Source: Microcella indica
GTDB lineage: Bacteria; Actinomycetota; Actinomycetes; Actinomycetales; Microbacteriaceae
Direction of reading: 5' to 3'
DNA: 64,000 nucleotides
Assembly (NCBI RefSeq): GCF_013414345.1
Contig: NZ_CP058670.1
Coordinates: 62,001-126,000 of the forward strand
This document shows positions 10,005 to 19,700 of the stretch, in pieces. The number at the start of each line of letters is the position of its first letter. Positions within the stretch are counted from its first letter, which is position 1. Below the pieces are notes generated by a model. It was not told the DNA's origin, made no database searches, and was given only the letters and a program-made list of their open reading frames with translations. The translations under genes and the position numbers were made by a program.

Positions 10005-10439
10005 TCATCCCAGCGGCACGGACCCCCCGAACAGGAGTGCCCCGATCGCCACGAGCGGTGGTGCCCCCTGCACGACGGCGGCACGCCACAGTCGCGGCAC
10101 GGTCACCACGAGAGTGAGGGCGGCGAGCAGCATGACCGCGCACCCGGCCACGAGCACAGCGGCGCCGATCGCGCCCTGCTCGGCTCCGGCGCGCTCGCCC
10201 CATGGTGCGGCGAGTATGAGCACGACTCCGGCTCCCACGACCAGCGCGAGGCCGAGATTGTAGACGCCCTGGTTGCGGGCGAAGACCCGCAAGGGCGCCG
10301 AGTCGTCGCTCGGGCGCACCCCGAACAGTCGGCGCACGGATGGCCGCGTGAACAGCACGCTCTCGAGAACGAAGATCGCGATGTGCACCGCGACGGCGAG
10401 GCCCGCGGCGATCACACTCACCGTGAGACCGGCGATCAT
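10005..10439 (-). CDS. DUF1304 family membrane protein
   Basis: 144 residues with four hydrophobic spans. The motif HIAIFVLESVLFTRPSVRRLFGV followed by ARNQGVYNLGLAL is the DUF1304 hallmark. The ATG overlaps the stop of the oxidoreductase gene upstream (CATC on the forward strand), forming a two-gene operon. It converges on hemD with a ~16 bp gap. Molecular role unknown. Confidence 0.85.
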   Translation of the reverse strand: MIAGLTVSVIAAGLAVAVHIAIFVLESVLFTRPSVRRLFGVRPSDDSAPLRVFARNQGVYNLGLALVVGAGVVLILAAPWGERAGAEQGAIGAAVLVAGCAVMLLAALTLVVTVPRLWRAAVVQGAPPLVAIGALLFGGSVPLG

Positions 10440-11419
10440 CCGGATGCTCCGCGCACCTCGACCGCGATGCGACCTCGCACGCGGCCAGCCAGGAGGTCCT
10501 CGGCGGCGGACTGCGCCTGATCGAGCGTGACGTCGGTCACGACGCCGTCGATGACCTCGGCGTCGAGGTCGCGCGCGAGCCTCTGCCAGGCGCGCTCGCG
10601 CAACGGGGTCGGGCAGTGCACCGAGTTGATGCCCGCGAGCGTCACGGCGCGCAGGATGAACGGCATGACCGTCGTGGGCAGATCGGTGCCACCGGCGAGC
10701 CCGCAGGCCGCGACGGTACCGCCCTGCCGCGTTCGGCTCAGCACGCTCGCCAGAGTGCGCCCGCCCACCGAGTCGATCGCGGCACTGAAGGTCTGCGTGT
10801 CGAGCGGGCGGCTCTCACGGTCGAGCTCGTCGCGGTCGATGATCTCTGACGCTCCCAGATGCCGCAGCTGCTGCGCGTGCTCGGGGCGGCCCGAGGACGC
10901 GATGACGGTCGCACCGGCGCGGGCGAGCAGGGCGATCGCGAAGGAGCCGACGCCGCCGCTCGCACCCGTCACGAGCACGGAGTCCAGGTCGGCGCGATGG
11001 TCCTCCACGCTGAGAACGGCCAGCATCGCGGTGAAGCCGGCCGTGCCGATGCCGGCCGCCTGCCGATCGGTGAGACTGTCGGGCACGGCGACGAGCGCGC
11101 CTCCCGACACGCGGGCGTGCTCGGCCAGGCCGCCGTGGTGGGTCTCGCCGGCACCGTCGCCGTTGAGCAGCACACGGTCGCCGATGCTCCAGCGCTCGTC
11201 GTCGCTCGCGCTGACCCGCCCCACGAGGTCGATGCCCGGCACGAGCGGATCGATGCGCATGACTCCCGGGTTGCCGGTGAAGGCGAGCGCATCCTTGTAG
11301 TTGATGCCCGACCACGTGACGTCGACGGTGACGTCACCCGCCCCCAGGTCGCCCACGTCGTCGAGCAGGCGGGCGTCGACTCCGTCGTCGCCTCGCGTGA
11401 GCTGCCAACCGCGCGTCAT
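10436..11419 (-). CDS. Zinc-free MDR oxidoreductase of the YhdH/AcuI (acrylyl-CoA reductase) group
   Basis: NADPH-dependent medium-chain reductase, 327 residues. It shows GINYKDALAFTGNPGVMRIDP near residue 40, the nucleotide-binding VLVTGASGGVGSFAIALLA near 150, and SVHCPTPLRERAWQRLA near the end, all typical of YhdH/AcuI enzymes that reduce acryloyl-CoA or quinone-like substrates; the true substrate cannot be read from sequence. Promoter hexamer TAGGGT (forward 11426-11431) ends 6 nt before the ATG, so the mRNA is probably leaderless. Confidence 0.88.
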   Translation of the reverse strand: MTRGWQLTRGDDGVDARLLDDVGDLGAGDVTVDVTWSGINYKDALAFTGNPGVMRIDPLVPGIDLVGRVSASDDERWSIGDRVLLNGDGAGETHHGGLAEHARVSGGALVAVPDSLTDRQAAGIGTAGFTAMLAVLSVEDHRADLDSVLVTGASGGVGSFAIALLARAGATVIASSGRPEHAQQLRHLGASEIIDRDELDRESRPLDTQTFSAAIDSVGGRTLASVLSRTRQGGTVAACGLAGGTDLPTTVMPFILRAVTLAGINSVHCPTPLRERAWQRLARDLDAEVIDGVVTDVTLDQAQSAAEDLLAGRVRGRIAVEVRGASG

Positions 11420-11482
11420 GCGCCCACCCTATGCGCGCACGGCGTCGCCGCGCGAGGGCGGGGCCGGTGGTGGAGCGGCGGT

Positions 11483-12508
11483 TCAGCCGAAGAGCATCGC
11501 CGCTTCGTCGTAGCGCGACTGCGGCACGGTCTTGAGGGTGCCGAGGGCCTCGGCGAACGGCACCGTCACGATCTCCGTGCTGCGCAGCGCGACCATGCGA
11601 CCCCAGTCACCGTTGGTCACGGCGTTCACCGCGGCCATGCCCAGTCGCGTCGCGAGAACGCGGTCGAAGGCGCTAGGGGTGCCGCCGCGCTGAATGTGAC
11701 CGAGCGTCGTGGCGCGCGTCTCGATGCCCGTGCGCTCCTCGATGAGGGGGGCGATGAGCTCGCCGATGCCGCCCAGGCGCGGGCGGCCGAAGGCGTCGAG
11801 CCCTCGCTCCGAATGCGGATCGTCCATCGAGTCGAGAGTGAAGCCCTCCGCGACGACGACGAGAGGCGCGCGGCCGCGCGACGCGGCGCTCGTGACCCAC
11901 TGCGAGATCTGCTCCATGCTCGTGCGCTGCTCGGGAATGAGGATCGCGTGCGCGCCGGATGCCATGCCCGAGTGCAGGGCGATCCACCCGACGTGGCGCC
12001 CCATGACCTCGGCGACCATGCACCTGCTGTGGGCATCCCCCGTCGTACGGAGGCGATCCATCGCCTCCGTCGCGATCTGCACGGCCGTGTCGAAGCCGAA
12101 CGTGTAGTCGGTCGCGTCGAGGTCGTTGTCCACCGTCTTCGGCACGCCCACGATGCGGATGCCGGCGTCGGTCAGCCGCTTCGCCGCCGCGAGCGTGCCC
12201 TCTCCGCCGATCGCGATGATCGCGTCGATGCCGAGATCGGTCATGACCTCGTTCACCCGGTCCACCCCTCCGCGCCCCTCGAAGGGGTTCGTGCGCGACG
12301 TACCGAGGATCGTGCCGCCCTGCTTGCTGATGCCCTTGACCTCGTTGCGGCCGAGCGGCATGGTGTCAGCCTCGATGAGCCCGCGCCAGCCGTCTCGCAG
12401 ACCGATGAAGTCGTGCCCGTGCACCGTCTGGCCGATCAGCACGGCCCCGCGGATGACCGCGTTGAGGCCGGGGGCATCGCCACCGCTCGTGAGCATTCCG
12501 ATTCTCAT
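11483..12508 (-). CDS. pfkA: 6-phosphofructokinase
   Basis: Phosphorylates fructose-6-phosphate in glycolysis. 341 residues from ATG 12508 (MRIGMLTSGGDAPGLNAVIR); the 20-codon upstream extension shows no family match. Gly104 in IGGEGT (101-105) is the residue expected for ATP use, while Lys124 in PKTVDNDL is the residue usual in PPi-type and actinobacterial ATP-type enzymes, so ATP-dependent group III is the best reading. Substrate motifs MGRHVGWIAL and IQRGGTPSAFDR are intact. Confidence 0.95.
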   Translation of the reverse strand: MRIGMLTSGGDAPGLNAVIRGAVLIGQTVHGHDFIGLRDGWRGLIEADTMPLGRNEVKGISKQGGTILGTSRTNPFEGRGGVDRVNEVMTDLGIDAIIAIGGEGTLAAAKRLTDAGIRIVGVPKTVDNDLDATDYTFGFDTAVQIATEAMDRLRTTGDAHSRCMVAEVMGRHVGWIALHSGMASGAHAILIPEQRTSMEQISQWVTSAASRGRAPLVVVAEGFTLDSMDDPHSERGLDAFGRPRLGGIGELIAPLIEERTGIETRATTLGHIQRGGTPSAFDRVLATRLGMAAVNAVTNGDWGRMVALRSTEIVTVPFAEALGTLKTVPQSRYDEAAMLFG

Positions 12509-12656
12509 GCGTTCTATCTTGGTGCCTCCGCGGGGATGAGCGGAAACGCGCGTGCCCGACCTCCGCATGGCTTCTTCTGCGCGACACCCTCTGCCGGTAG
12601 AGTTCGCGCGACGGTGAGCCCGCCCGGGTTCGCCCCCACCCTGTTAGGAGCCCCGC

Positions 12657-12941
12657 ATGACCGAGCCCACGCCCTACAGTTCCGCCCCCGCCGAGAACCC
12701 CGCCGACTACCCCGGCAAGACTCTCGGCATCGTCGCCCTCGTCCTCGCGTTCCTCTTCACTCTCCTCGGCCTCATCCTCGGCATCGTCGCCAACAACCAG
12801 TCGAAGGCTGCGGGCTACGCCAACCCCTTCGCCAAGTGGGCGATCATCCTGAGCATCATCTTCCTCGTCATCGGTCTCATCGTCGGCATCATCGTGGCCG
12901 TGACGAGCGCCGCGCTCTTCAGCACCGTCGGCTACTACTAG
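12657..12941 (+). CDS. DUF4190-type small membrane protein
   Basis: 94 residues: a proline-rich cytoplasmic start, then two long hydrophobic spans (LGIVALVLAFLFTLLGLILGIVA and WAIILSIIFLVIGLIVGIIVAVTSAALF) separated by NNQSKAAGYANPFAK, the DUF4190 arrangement. A ribosome site (TTAGGAG) precedes ATG 12657. A strong hairpin at 12959-13000 follows it. Role unknown. Confidence 0.82.
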   Translation: MTEPTPYSSAPAENPADYPGKTLGIVALVLAFLFTLLGLILGIVANNQSKAAGYANPFAKWAIILSIIFLVIGLIVGIIVAVTSAALFSTVGYY

Positions 12942-12958
12942 ACCGCACAGCTCCGGGA

Positions 12959-13000
12959 GGGGGCGGCGGGATGCGCACCGCGCATTCAGCCGCCCCCTTT
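12959..13000 (+). terminator. Rho-independent-like terminator after the DUF4190 gene
   Basis: GGGGGCGGC (12959-12967) pairs perfectly with GCCGCCCCC (12989-12997) and is followed by TTT. The last T is also the first base of the TACCGT promoter hexamer of the next gene, so terminator and promoter abut. Confidence 0.75.
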
Positions 13001-13011
13001 ACCGTGACGCC

Positions 13012-13410
13012 ATGACCACCGAACCAGGCCTGCTCGAGCTCGGCGACGAGCAGTACGTGCTCCTCACGACGACGCGGCGCTCGGGCGTCGACGTGCCCAC
13101 GCCCGTGTGGGTGGCCCGCGACGGCGACGCCCTCATCGTGACCACCGGCGCCGACTCAGGCAAGGTCAAGCGCATTCGCCACACGCCGCGCGTGACGCTG
13201 CAGGGCTGCGACCGATCAGGTGGGCCGCACGAGGATGCGCGGGTCGTCTCCGCCCACGCCACCATTCTCGACGACGACGCGGCGCGCGAGCGGCTCGACG
13301 AGGTGTTCCTCGAGAAGTACGGGGCGCAGTACCGCGCCATCCGCGCCCACGGCCGCGTGCGCGGGCGCTCCCGCTCGGCGTCGGTCGTCGTGCGCATCAT
13401 GGAGTCGTGA
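13012..13410 (+). CDS. PPOX-class flavin/F420-dependent oxidoreductase
   Basis: 132 residues with the split-barrel pattern YVLLTTTRRSGVDVPTPVWVARDGDALIVTTGADSGKVKRIRHTPRVTL, typical of the pyridoxamine-phosphate-oxidase-like proteins that use F420 or FMN. Promoter hexamer TACCGT (13000-13005) stands 6 nt before the ATG, with no Shine-Dalgarno. Its stop overlaps the GTG of the glycosylase gene (GTGA). Substrate unknown. Confidence 0.85.
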   Translation: MTTEPGLLELGDEQYVLLTTTRRSGVDVPTPVWVARDGDALIVTTGADSGKVKRIRHTPRVTLQGCDRSGGPHEDARVVSAHATILDDDAARERLDEVFLEKYGAQYRAIRAHGRVRGRSRSASVVVRIMES

Positions 13411-14411
13411 CGCTGAGGGCTCGGGGAGCGGAGGGTGCGGAGGCCGGGGCGGCGCTCGACTACTGCCCCGAGCATCCCCTCGATCTCGCCAGCACCCTCT
13501 CGCCCCTCCAGCGCGGTCGCGGCGACCCGACCTCGCAGTGGATGCCCGACGGCAGCGTCTGGCGCACGCAGCGCACACCGCGCGGGGCCGCGACTCTGCA
13601 CCTCGAGTCTCGACGTGTCGCCCCCGGGAAGACCGTCGTGCGCGCACGCGCCTGGGGCCCCGGCGCCGAGTGGAGTCTCGCCCACGTGCCCGCACTGCTC
13701 GGGGACGGTGACGACCCCGAGTCGCTCGACCTCGCGGCAGCGGCCGCTCGGCCCGTGCCGGGGTGGCCGGCCTCGGCCGTCGCGGCACTCGCCTCCGTGC
13801 AGCGCCGCCGCCCGGGAGTGCGGCTCACCCGCACCGAGCTCGTGCTCGAGGCGGCCGTGCCCGCCGTGCTCGAGCAGAAGGTCACGGGCGTGGAAGCCCG
13901 GCGGGCGTGGCGCCGGCTGCTGCTGCAGCACGGCGAGGTGCCGCCCGGCCCCGCACCGGAGGGAATGCGGGTCGTGCCGACGCCGGAAGGGTGGCGGAGC
14001 ATCCCGGACCACGACTGGCACCGCGCGGGAGTCGGCCCGCAGCGCATGCGCACCATTCGCCGCGTCGCGGCCGTCGCCTCGGCCCTCGACCGCACGCTCG
14101 ACCTCGGCCGGGGAGGCCCCGCGGTCGTCGCCGCGCTCACGTCGATACCGGGCGTGGGCATCTGGACGGCGGCCGAGATCACGCAGCGCGCGCACGGCGA
14201 CCCCGATGCGGTGAGTGTCGGCGATGCCCATCTCAGCCACGTCGTCGGCCACTACGTGACGGGCGAGCGCACCGACGACGACGGCATGCTCGCGCTGCTC
14301 GCCCCCTTCAGCGGGCAGCGGCAGCGCGTTGTGCGACTCATCACGCTGAGCGGGGTCACGGGGCCGCGATTCGGGCCGAAAGCCACCATCGAAGACCACC
14401 GCGCGCGCTGA
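13407..14411 (+). CDS. HhH-GPD family DNA glycosylase (3-methyladenine glycosylase type)
   Basis: Base-excision repair enzyme. 334 residues from GTG 13407. The C-terminal half carries the helix-hairpin-helix LTSIPGVGIWTAAEI and the catalytic Asp in VSVGDAHLSHVV; LVLEAAVPAVLEQKVTGVEARRAWRRL is the N-terminal helical part of the domain. No iron-sulphur Cys cluster follows, consistent with the AlkA-like rather than EndoIII-like branch. The larger open frame from 13107 overlaps the PPOX gene and is not used. Confidence 0.85.
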   Translation: MTLRARGAEGAEAGAALDYCPEHPLDLASTLSPLQRGRGDPTSQWMPDGSVWRTQRTPRGAATLHLESRRVAPGKTVVRARAWGPGAEWSLAHVPALLGDGDDPESLDLAAAAARPVPGWPASAVAALASVQRRRPGVRLTRTELVLEAAVPAVLEQKVTGVEARRAWRRLLLQHGEVPPGPAPEGMRVVPTPEGWRSIPDHDWHRAGVGPQRMRTIRRVAAVASALDRTLDLGRGGPAVVAALTSIPGVGIWTAAEITQRAHGDPDAVSVGDAHLSHVVGHYVTGERTDDDGMLALLAPFSGQRQRVVRLITLSGVTGPRFGPKATIEDHRAR

Positions 14412-14428
14412 GCGCCTACGCTCCAGGC

Positions 14429-14977
14429 GTGAACAAGATCCTCCGCCTGCTGCGCGTCATGCTCGCCGCCCGTCGCCGCCCGCCGCTCGCCCCCACCGAC
14501 GTCGGCACCGTGCGGTTCCGCGTGCTGCCGAGCGACCTCGACGTGCAGGGCCACATGAACAACGGCGTCTACCTCTCCCTCATGGATCTCGGCCGCATGG
14601 ACCTCATGGTGCGGTCGGGCGTGTGGCGCGAGCTCAGCACGCGCGGCTACTACCCCGTCGTCGTGAGCTCGACCATCACCTACCGGCGCTCGCTCGACCC
14701 ATGGCAGCGCTACGAGATCGAGAGCCGCATCGTCGGCATCGATGACATCGCCGGGTATGTCGAGCAGCGATTCGTGCGCGACGGCGAGATCTGCGCACGC
14801 GGGGTCATCAAGGCGCGGTTCCTCAAGAAGAGCGGCGGCATCGTGCCGATCCCCGAGCTCGCCGAGCTGTTCGGGCTCGACCCCGACAACCACCCGCTGC
14901 CCGACTGGCTCGCCGAGTGGAGCCGCAGCATGACGCTGCCGCCGCGTCGCGAGGCCACGCCGAGCGTCTGGGAATAG
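14429..14977 (+). CDS. Hot-dog fold acyl-CoA thioesterase
   Basis: 182 residues from GTG 14429. The signature FRVLPSDLDVQGHMNNGVYLSLMDLGRMD is the 4HBT-type active-site region (the Asp of LDVQGHMNN and the following helix), then SSTITYRRSLDPWQRYEIESRI, also characteristic. TACGCT (14417-14422) ends exactly 6 nt before the GTG and there is no ribosome site, so this start implies a leaderless message. The acyl substrate is not predictable. Confidence 0.85.
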   Translation: MNKILRLLRVMLAARRRPPLAPTDVGTVRFRVLPSDLDVQGHMNNGVYLSLMDLGRMDLMVRSGVWRELSTRGYYPVVVSSTITYRRSLDPWQRYEIESRIVGIDDIAGYVEQRFVRDGEICARGVIKARFLKKSGGIVPIPELAELFGLDPDNHPLPDWLAEWSRSMTLPPRREATPSVWE

Positions 14978-15026
14978 GCCGGGAAGCGGCTACAGCACGG
15001 GCCGGGTGCTCCGCTAGCGTTCCGGC

Positions 15027-15410
15027 ATGACCGACTCGCGCCGCCCCCGTTCCGTGTACAGCGTGGGGGAGGAGCCCGAGGTGCAGGCCTCCCTCGCGAA
15101 CGAGCGCACGGCTCTCTCCTGGATCCGCACCGGCATGGCGCTCGTCGCCGGCGGTGTCGCCCTCGCGACGCTCGCGAGCTTCGGCGAGCTGCCCGTCATC
15201 ATCCTCGCGATCGCGGCGCTCTCGAGTCTCGGCGGTGCGGCGCTCGCCGTGTGGGCGCTCGTCTCCTGGCACCGCTCGGAGAAGGCGCTGCGTCTGCGGG
15301 AACCGCTGCCCGCTCCCGCGGCACTCCCGTGGCTCGTCGGCGGTGTCATAGCCGTCGCCCTGGTGCTCGCCGCCTTCGCCGCCTTCCAGGCGCTCGAGTC
15401 GGCGACGTGA
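15027..15410 (+). CDS. DUF202 (YidH-like) membrane protein
   Basis: 127 residues. SLANERTALSWIRTGMALVAGGVAL is the DUF202 signature; three hydrophobic spans follow. TAGCGT (15015-15020) lies 6 nt upstream of the ATG. Overlaps the next DUF202 gene by GTGA, so the two probably form one unit. Function unknown. Confidence 0.85.
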   Translation: MTDSRRPRSVYSVGEEPEVQASLANERTALSWIRTGMALVAGGVALATLASFGELPVIILAIAALSSLGGAALAVWALVSWHRSEKALRLREPLPAPAALPWLVGGVIAVALVLAAFAAFQALESAT

Positions 15411-15715
15411 ACGCGGCCGCGCGCGCACCCGTCGACCGCACGAGCCTCTCCTGGCAGCGCACGGAGGCCCACTCGACGCTCGTCGCCCTGTTCGCCGCGA
15501 TCACGGCGGTGCGACTCGGCGAGCCCGCCGTGGCCATCGCGGCCGGCGCGCTCATCCTCGCGGCCGTCATCGTCGCCGCGTCGACCCCGCGCGTGCACCG
15601 CTCGACGGCCGAGCGCCGTGACCCGTGGTCGCTCATGGTGCGCACGGCTGCCGTCGTCGTGCTGAGCGCCGTGGTCGCCGCCGTTCTGCTCGTGGCCGTG
15701 CAGCTCGACGCCTGA
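15407..15715 (+). CDS. DUF202 family membrane protein (second copy)
   Basis: 102 residues from GTG 15407, coupled to the preceding gene. It keeps the core RTSLSWQRTEAHSTLVALFAAI, then two further spans. The partner at 15027-15410 carries the same core, so these are divergent paralogues and likely heteromer partners. Confidence 0.82.
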   Translation: MNAAARAPVDRTSLSWQRTEAHSTLVALFAAITAVRLGEPAVAIAAGALILAAVIVAASTPRVHRSTAERRDPWSLMVRTAAVVVLSAVVAAVLLVAVQLDA

Positions 15716-15738
15716 GCCGCGACTCGGTCGAGCGGCGG

Positions 15739-16653
15739 TCAGGGGGAGGCGGGGGTGAGGGCGCGCGCGAGCAGCTCGCGCACCGCGACGATCGCGGGCC
15801 GCGACGCCGCCGCCGTGCGCGTCGACGTGAAGAGGGTGCGGTGCGGGTCGCCGTCGAGGGTCACGAGCTCGACCGTCGGCGGGCGACCGCCCCACACGAG
15901 GTCGGGCAGCAGGGCGACCGCGTGCCCGGCCTCCACGAGGCGGATGTGCGCCTGCAGGTCGGCGGTCTCGAAGCGCACGTCCGGTTCGAACCCGGCCAGG
16001 CGGCACGACTGCTCGGCCCAGTGGCGGCTCGCTGTTCCGCGCGGTTCCATGACCCAGGCGTGCTCGGCCGCCTCCGCCAGCGAGCGGATGGCGCGCCCCG
16101 ACGGGGCGCGCGAGACCCCCGCCGCGGGCACCCCGAGGCGCAGCGCGTCACGGCCCAGCGGCACGCGGTCGAGCTCGCGCCGCAGGGGAGCGGCGTGGGC
16201 GGGGTACTCCTCGGCGATCACGAGGTCGAACTCGCGCGCCCACACCTCGTCGAGCGCGCTCTCGGGCTCGCGCTGCGTGATCTCCAGCCGCACGCGGGGG
16301 TGCTCCTCGGCGAGGAGGGAGAGGGCTTGCGGCACGATGCCGAGCGCCGCCGACTGGAACACCGCGAGCCGCACCGTGCCCGTGACCTCCTGCGTCGAGG
16401 GCACGAGCGAGGCCTCGAGCCGCTCCATGTCGTCGAGCAGCCGGCTCGCGCCCGCGACGAGCAGCTCGGCCTGCGGCGTGAGCTGCACGCGTCGCCCCGT
16501 GCGCTCGAGAAGCGTCACGCCCGCTTCGCGCTCCAGCAGGCTCAGCTGCTGCGAGATCGTCGACGGGCTGTAGGAGAGAGCTCGCGCGACGGCGTGCAGC
16601 GTGCCGCGGCGGTGCACCTCCCGCAGCAGGCTCAAGCGGCGCAGGTCGAGCAT
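15739..16653 (-). CDS. LysR-family transcriptional regulator, divergent from putA
   Basis: 304 residues from ATG 16653 (MLDLRRLSLLREV); the longer frame to 16779 crosses the putA promoter and is ignored. N-terminal winged HTH LSYSPSTISQQLSLLEREAGVTLLERTGRRVQLTP at residues ~20-60, then a LysR substrate-binding domain. Divergent orientation and a 104-bp shared promoter region make it the likely local regulator of proline catabolism; the effector (proline or a related amino acid) is inferred from context only. Confidence 0.88.
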   Translation of the reverse strand: MLDLRRLSLLREVHRRGTLHAVARALSYSPSTISQQLSLLEREAGVTLLERTGRRVQLTPQAELLVAGASRLLDDMERLEASLVPSTQEVTGTVRLAVFQSAALGIVPQALSLLAEEHPRVRLEITQREPESALDEVWAREFDLVIAEEYPAHAAPLRRELDRVPLGRDALRLGVPAAGVSRAPSGRAIRSLAEAAEHAWVMEPRGTASRHWAEQSCRLAGFEPDVRFETADLQAHIRLVEAGHAVALLPDLVWGGRPPTVELVTLDGDPHRTLFTSTRTAAASRPAIVAVRELLARALTPASP

Positions 16654-16683
16654 GGGCGGCCTTCCGTCGTCCGAAAGAGTGCT

Positions 16684-16700
16684 GTTCGAGCATCCCGAAC
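16684..16700. promoter_or_regulatory. Inverted repeat in the lysR/putA divergent promoter
   Basis: GTTCG-N7-CGAAC is a perfect 5-bp dyad with LysR-like T-N11-A spacing, between the lysR start (16653) and putA start (16758). It is a candidate operator; no binding evidence exists from sequence alone. Confidence 0.5.
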
Positions 16701-16757
16701 AAAACTGTACGCGTATCATCGCTTTTCCTGCACGACTCCAGGGCGCAGACTGGGGGC

Positions 16758-19700
16758 ATGAGCGTCGACAGCACCGCACCCAGCACCCCCACCGCCCTCG
16801 CCGACCCTGCCGTCGAGCTCGTGCGCGACTGGCTCGGCCAGACCGAGGGCGTGACGCCCGACGCGAGCGCCACGCGCCTCGCCGGGCTGCTGCAGGACCC
16901 GCTCGGGCTCGAGTTCGCCCTCGGCTTCGTCGATCGCGTCGCCCGCCCCGACGACCTGCGCGTCGCCGCCCGCAACCTCGAGCAGCTCAGCCAGCGCATT
17001 CCGCGATTCCTGCCCTGGCACCTGCGGTTCCTCATCCGCCTCGGCGGCGGCTTCGCGCCCCTCCTGCCCTGGCCCATCGTGCCCATCGCGCGGCGCGTGC
17101 TGCGCGGCATGGTCGGGCACCTCATCATCGACGCCACACCCAGCCGCCTCGGGCGCACCCTGCAGAAGCTGCGCGGCGACGGCGACCAGCTCAACATCAA
17201 CCTGCTCGGCGAGGCCGTCCTCGGCGACGCGGAAGCGGACCGGCGCCTCGAGGGCATCCGCGAGCTCGTCGACCGCGACGACGTCGACTACGTCTCCGTC
17301 AAGGTCTCCGCGATCGTCAGCCAGCTCTCCATGTGGTCCTTCGACGAGACCGTCGACCGCGTCGTCGACCGCCTCGTGCCGCTCTACGAGGCCGCCGCGC
17401 TCGGCGTGCGCCCCACCTTCCTCAACCTCGACATGGAGGAGTTCCGCGACCTCGACCTCACCATGGAGGTCTTCGAGCGTCTCCTCGACCGCGCCACCCT
17501 GCGCCAGTACGAGGCCGGCATCGTGCTGCAGGCCTACCTGCCCGAAGCGCTCCCCGCGCTCGAGCGCCTCACCGCGTGGGCCCAGGCCCGCCGAGCCGCG
17601 GGAGGCGCCGGCATCAAGGTGCGCGTCGTCAAGGGAGCCAACCTCGCCATGGAGCGCGTCGACGCGGCCGTGCACGGCTGGCCCGTCGCGGTGCTGCCCA
17701 GCAAGCAGGCGAGCGACACCAACTACAAGCGCGTGCTCGACCACGCCTTCCACCCCGACCGCGTCGACGCCGTGCGCATCGGCGTCGCCGGCCACAACCT
17801 CTTCGACATCGCGTGGGCGCACCTGCTCGCCGACTCCCGCGGGGTGAGCGACCGCGTCGAGTTCGAGATGCTGCTCGGCATGGCTCCCGACCAGGCCGAC
17901 GCCGTGCGCCGCACCGTCGGGCACCTCCTGCTCTACACGCCCGTCGTGCACCCTCGCGACTTCGAGTCGGCCATCAGCTACCTCATCCGCCGGCTGGAGG
18001 AGAACGCGAGCACCGAGAACTTCATGAGCGGCGTCTTCGAGCTCGTCGACGATGCGCGCATCTTCGCTCGAGAGGAAGGCCGATTCCGCGCGGCGCTCGA
18101 CGACCTCGCCGCGGCACCCGGGGCGCCTCAGGTGCACCGGGTGCAGAACCGGCTCGAGGATGCTCCGCACACGCAGCCCGGGAGCGCCGGCGTGCACGAG
18201 GGCGCTGGAGTTCGAGAGGGCTTCGACAACGAGCCAGACACCGACCCCGCGCTGCCCGCCAACCGGGAGTGGGGCCGCGCGGTGCTCCGCGCCGCCGCGG
18301 CGGGGCTCGAGAACGGCCGGCTGCCCGGCTCGGAGCTCGTGCAGCAGGCTGCGGTCGCCGAGGTGGGCGCGCTGGAACGCATCGTGAGCGAGGCCCGCAG
18401 CGCAGCATCCGGATGGGCCGATCGCGGCGCCGGCGGGCGCGCGGAGATTCTGCACGCCGCGGGCCGGATGCTCGCCTCGCGCCGCGCGGAGCTTCTCGAG
18501 GTCATGGTCGCCGAAGCCGGCAAGACCCTCGCCGAAGGCGACCCCGAGATCAGCGAGGCGATCGACTTCGCCCACTACTACGCCGAGAGCGCGCACGACC
18601 TCGCCCGCATCGACGACGCCCGCTTCGAGCCGGCCCGCCTGACCGTCGTCGCGCCGCCGTGGAACTTCCCCGTCGCGATCCCCGCCGGCAGCACGCTCGC
18701 GGCGCTCGCCGCGGGCAGCTCGGTCATCATAAAGCCCGCCCCTCAGGTGCGGCACTGCGCCGCCGTCATGGTGCAGGCGCTGTGGGATGCAGGAGTGCCG
18801 CGCGAGGTGCTGCGCTTCGTCGACGTGCCCGAGAACGAGGTCGGGCGGGCGCTCATGAGCCACCCGAGCGTCGACCGTCTTGTGCTGACCGGAGCGTGGG
18901 AGACCGCGGCGCTGTTCCGGTCGTGGCGCAGCGACCTGCCGATTCTCGCCGAGACGAGCGGCAAGAACGCGATCGTGATCACACCGTCGGCCGACGTCGA
19001 CCTCGCCGTCGCCGACCTCGCCAAGAGCGCCTTCGGGCACGCCGGGCAGAAGTGCTCGGCCGCCTCGCTCGCGATCCTCGTCGGCTCCGTCGCCGACTCC
19101 GACCGCTTCGAGCGCCAGCTCGTCGACGCCGTCATGACCATGAAGGTGGGGGCGTCGACCGACCCGACGACGATCGTCGGCCCGCTCGTCGAGCCCGCTC
19201 AGGGCAAGCTGCTGCGCGCGCTCACGACGCTCGACGACGGGGAGTCGTGGCTCATCGAGCCGCGCCAGCTCGACGACGAGGGCCGCAGCTGGAGCCCCGG
19301 CGTGCGCCGCGGCGTCACCGGCGGCAGCGAGTTCCACACGACCGAGTACTTCGGGCCCGTGCTCGGCATCATGCGCGCGCGCTCGCTCGACGAGGCGATC
19401 GCGTTGCAGAACGCGACATCGTTCGGCCTCACGGCGGGCCTGCACTCGCTCGATGTCGACGAGGTCGACCACTGGCTCGAGCACGTCGAGGCGGGCAACC
19501 TCTACATCAACCGCGGCATCACGGGCGCGATCGTGCGCCGGCAGCCGTTCGGCGGCTGGAAGCGCTCGAGCGTCGGCGGCTCCACCAAGGCGGGCGGGCC
19601 CAGCTACGTCATGGGCTTCGGCACGTGGCACCCCGTCGCGCGCGAGCCGAAGCAGAACCTCAGCGTGCGCGGCTTGCACGACGGAGTGCGGCGCCTGCTC

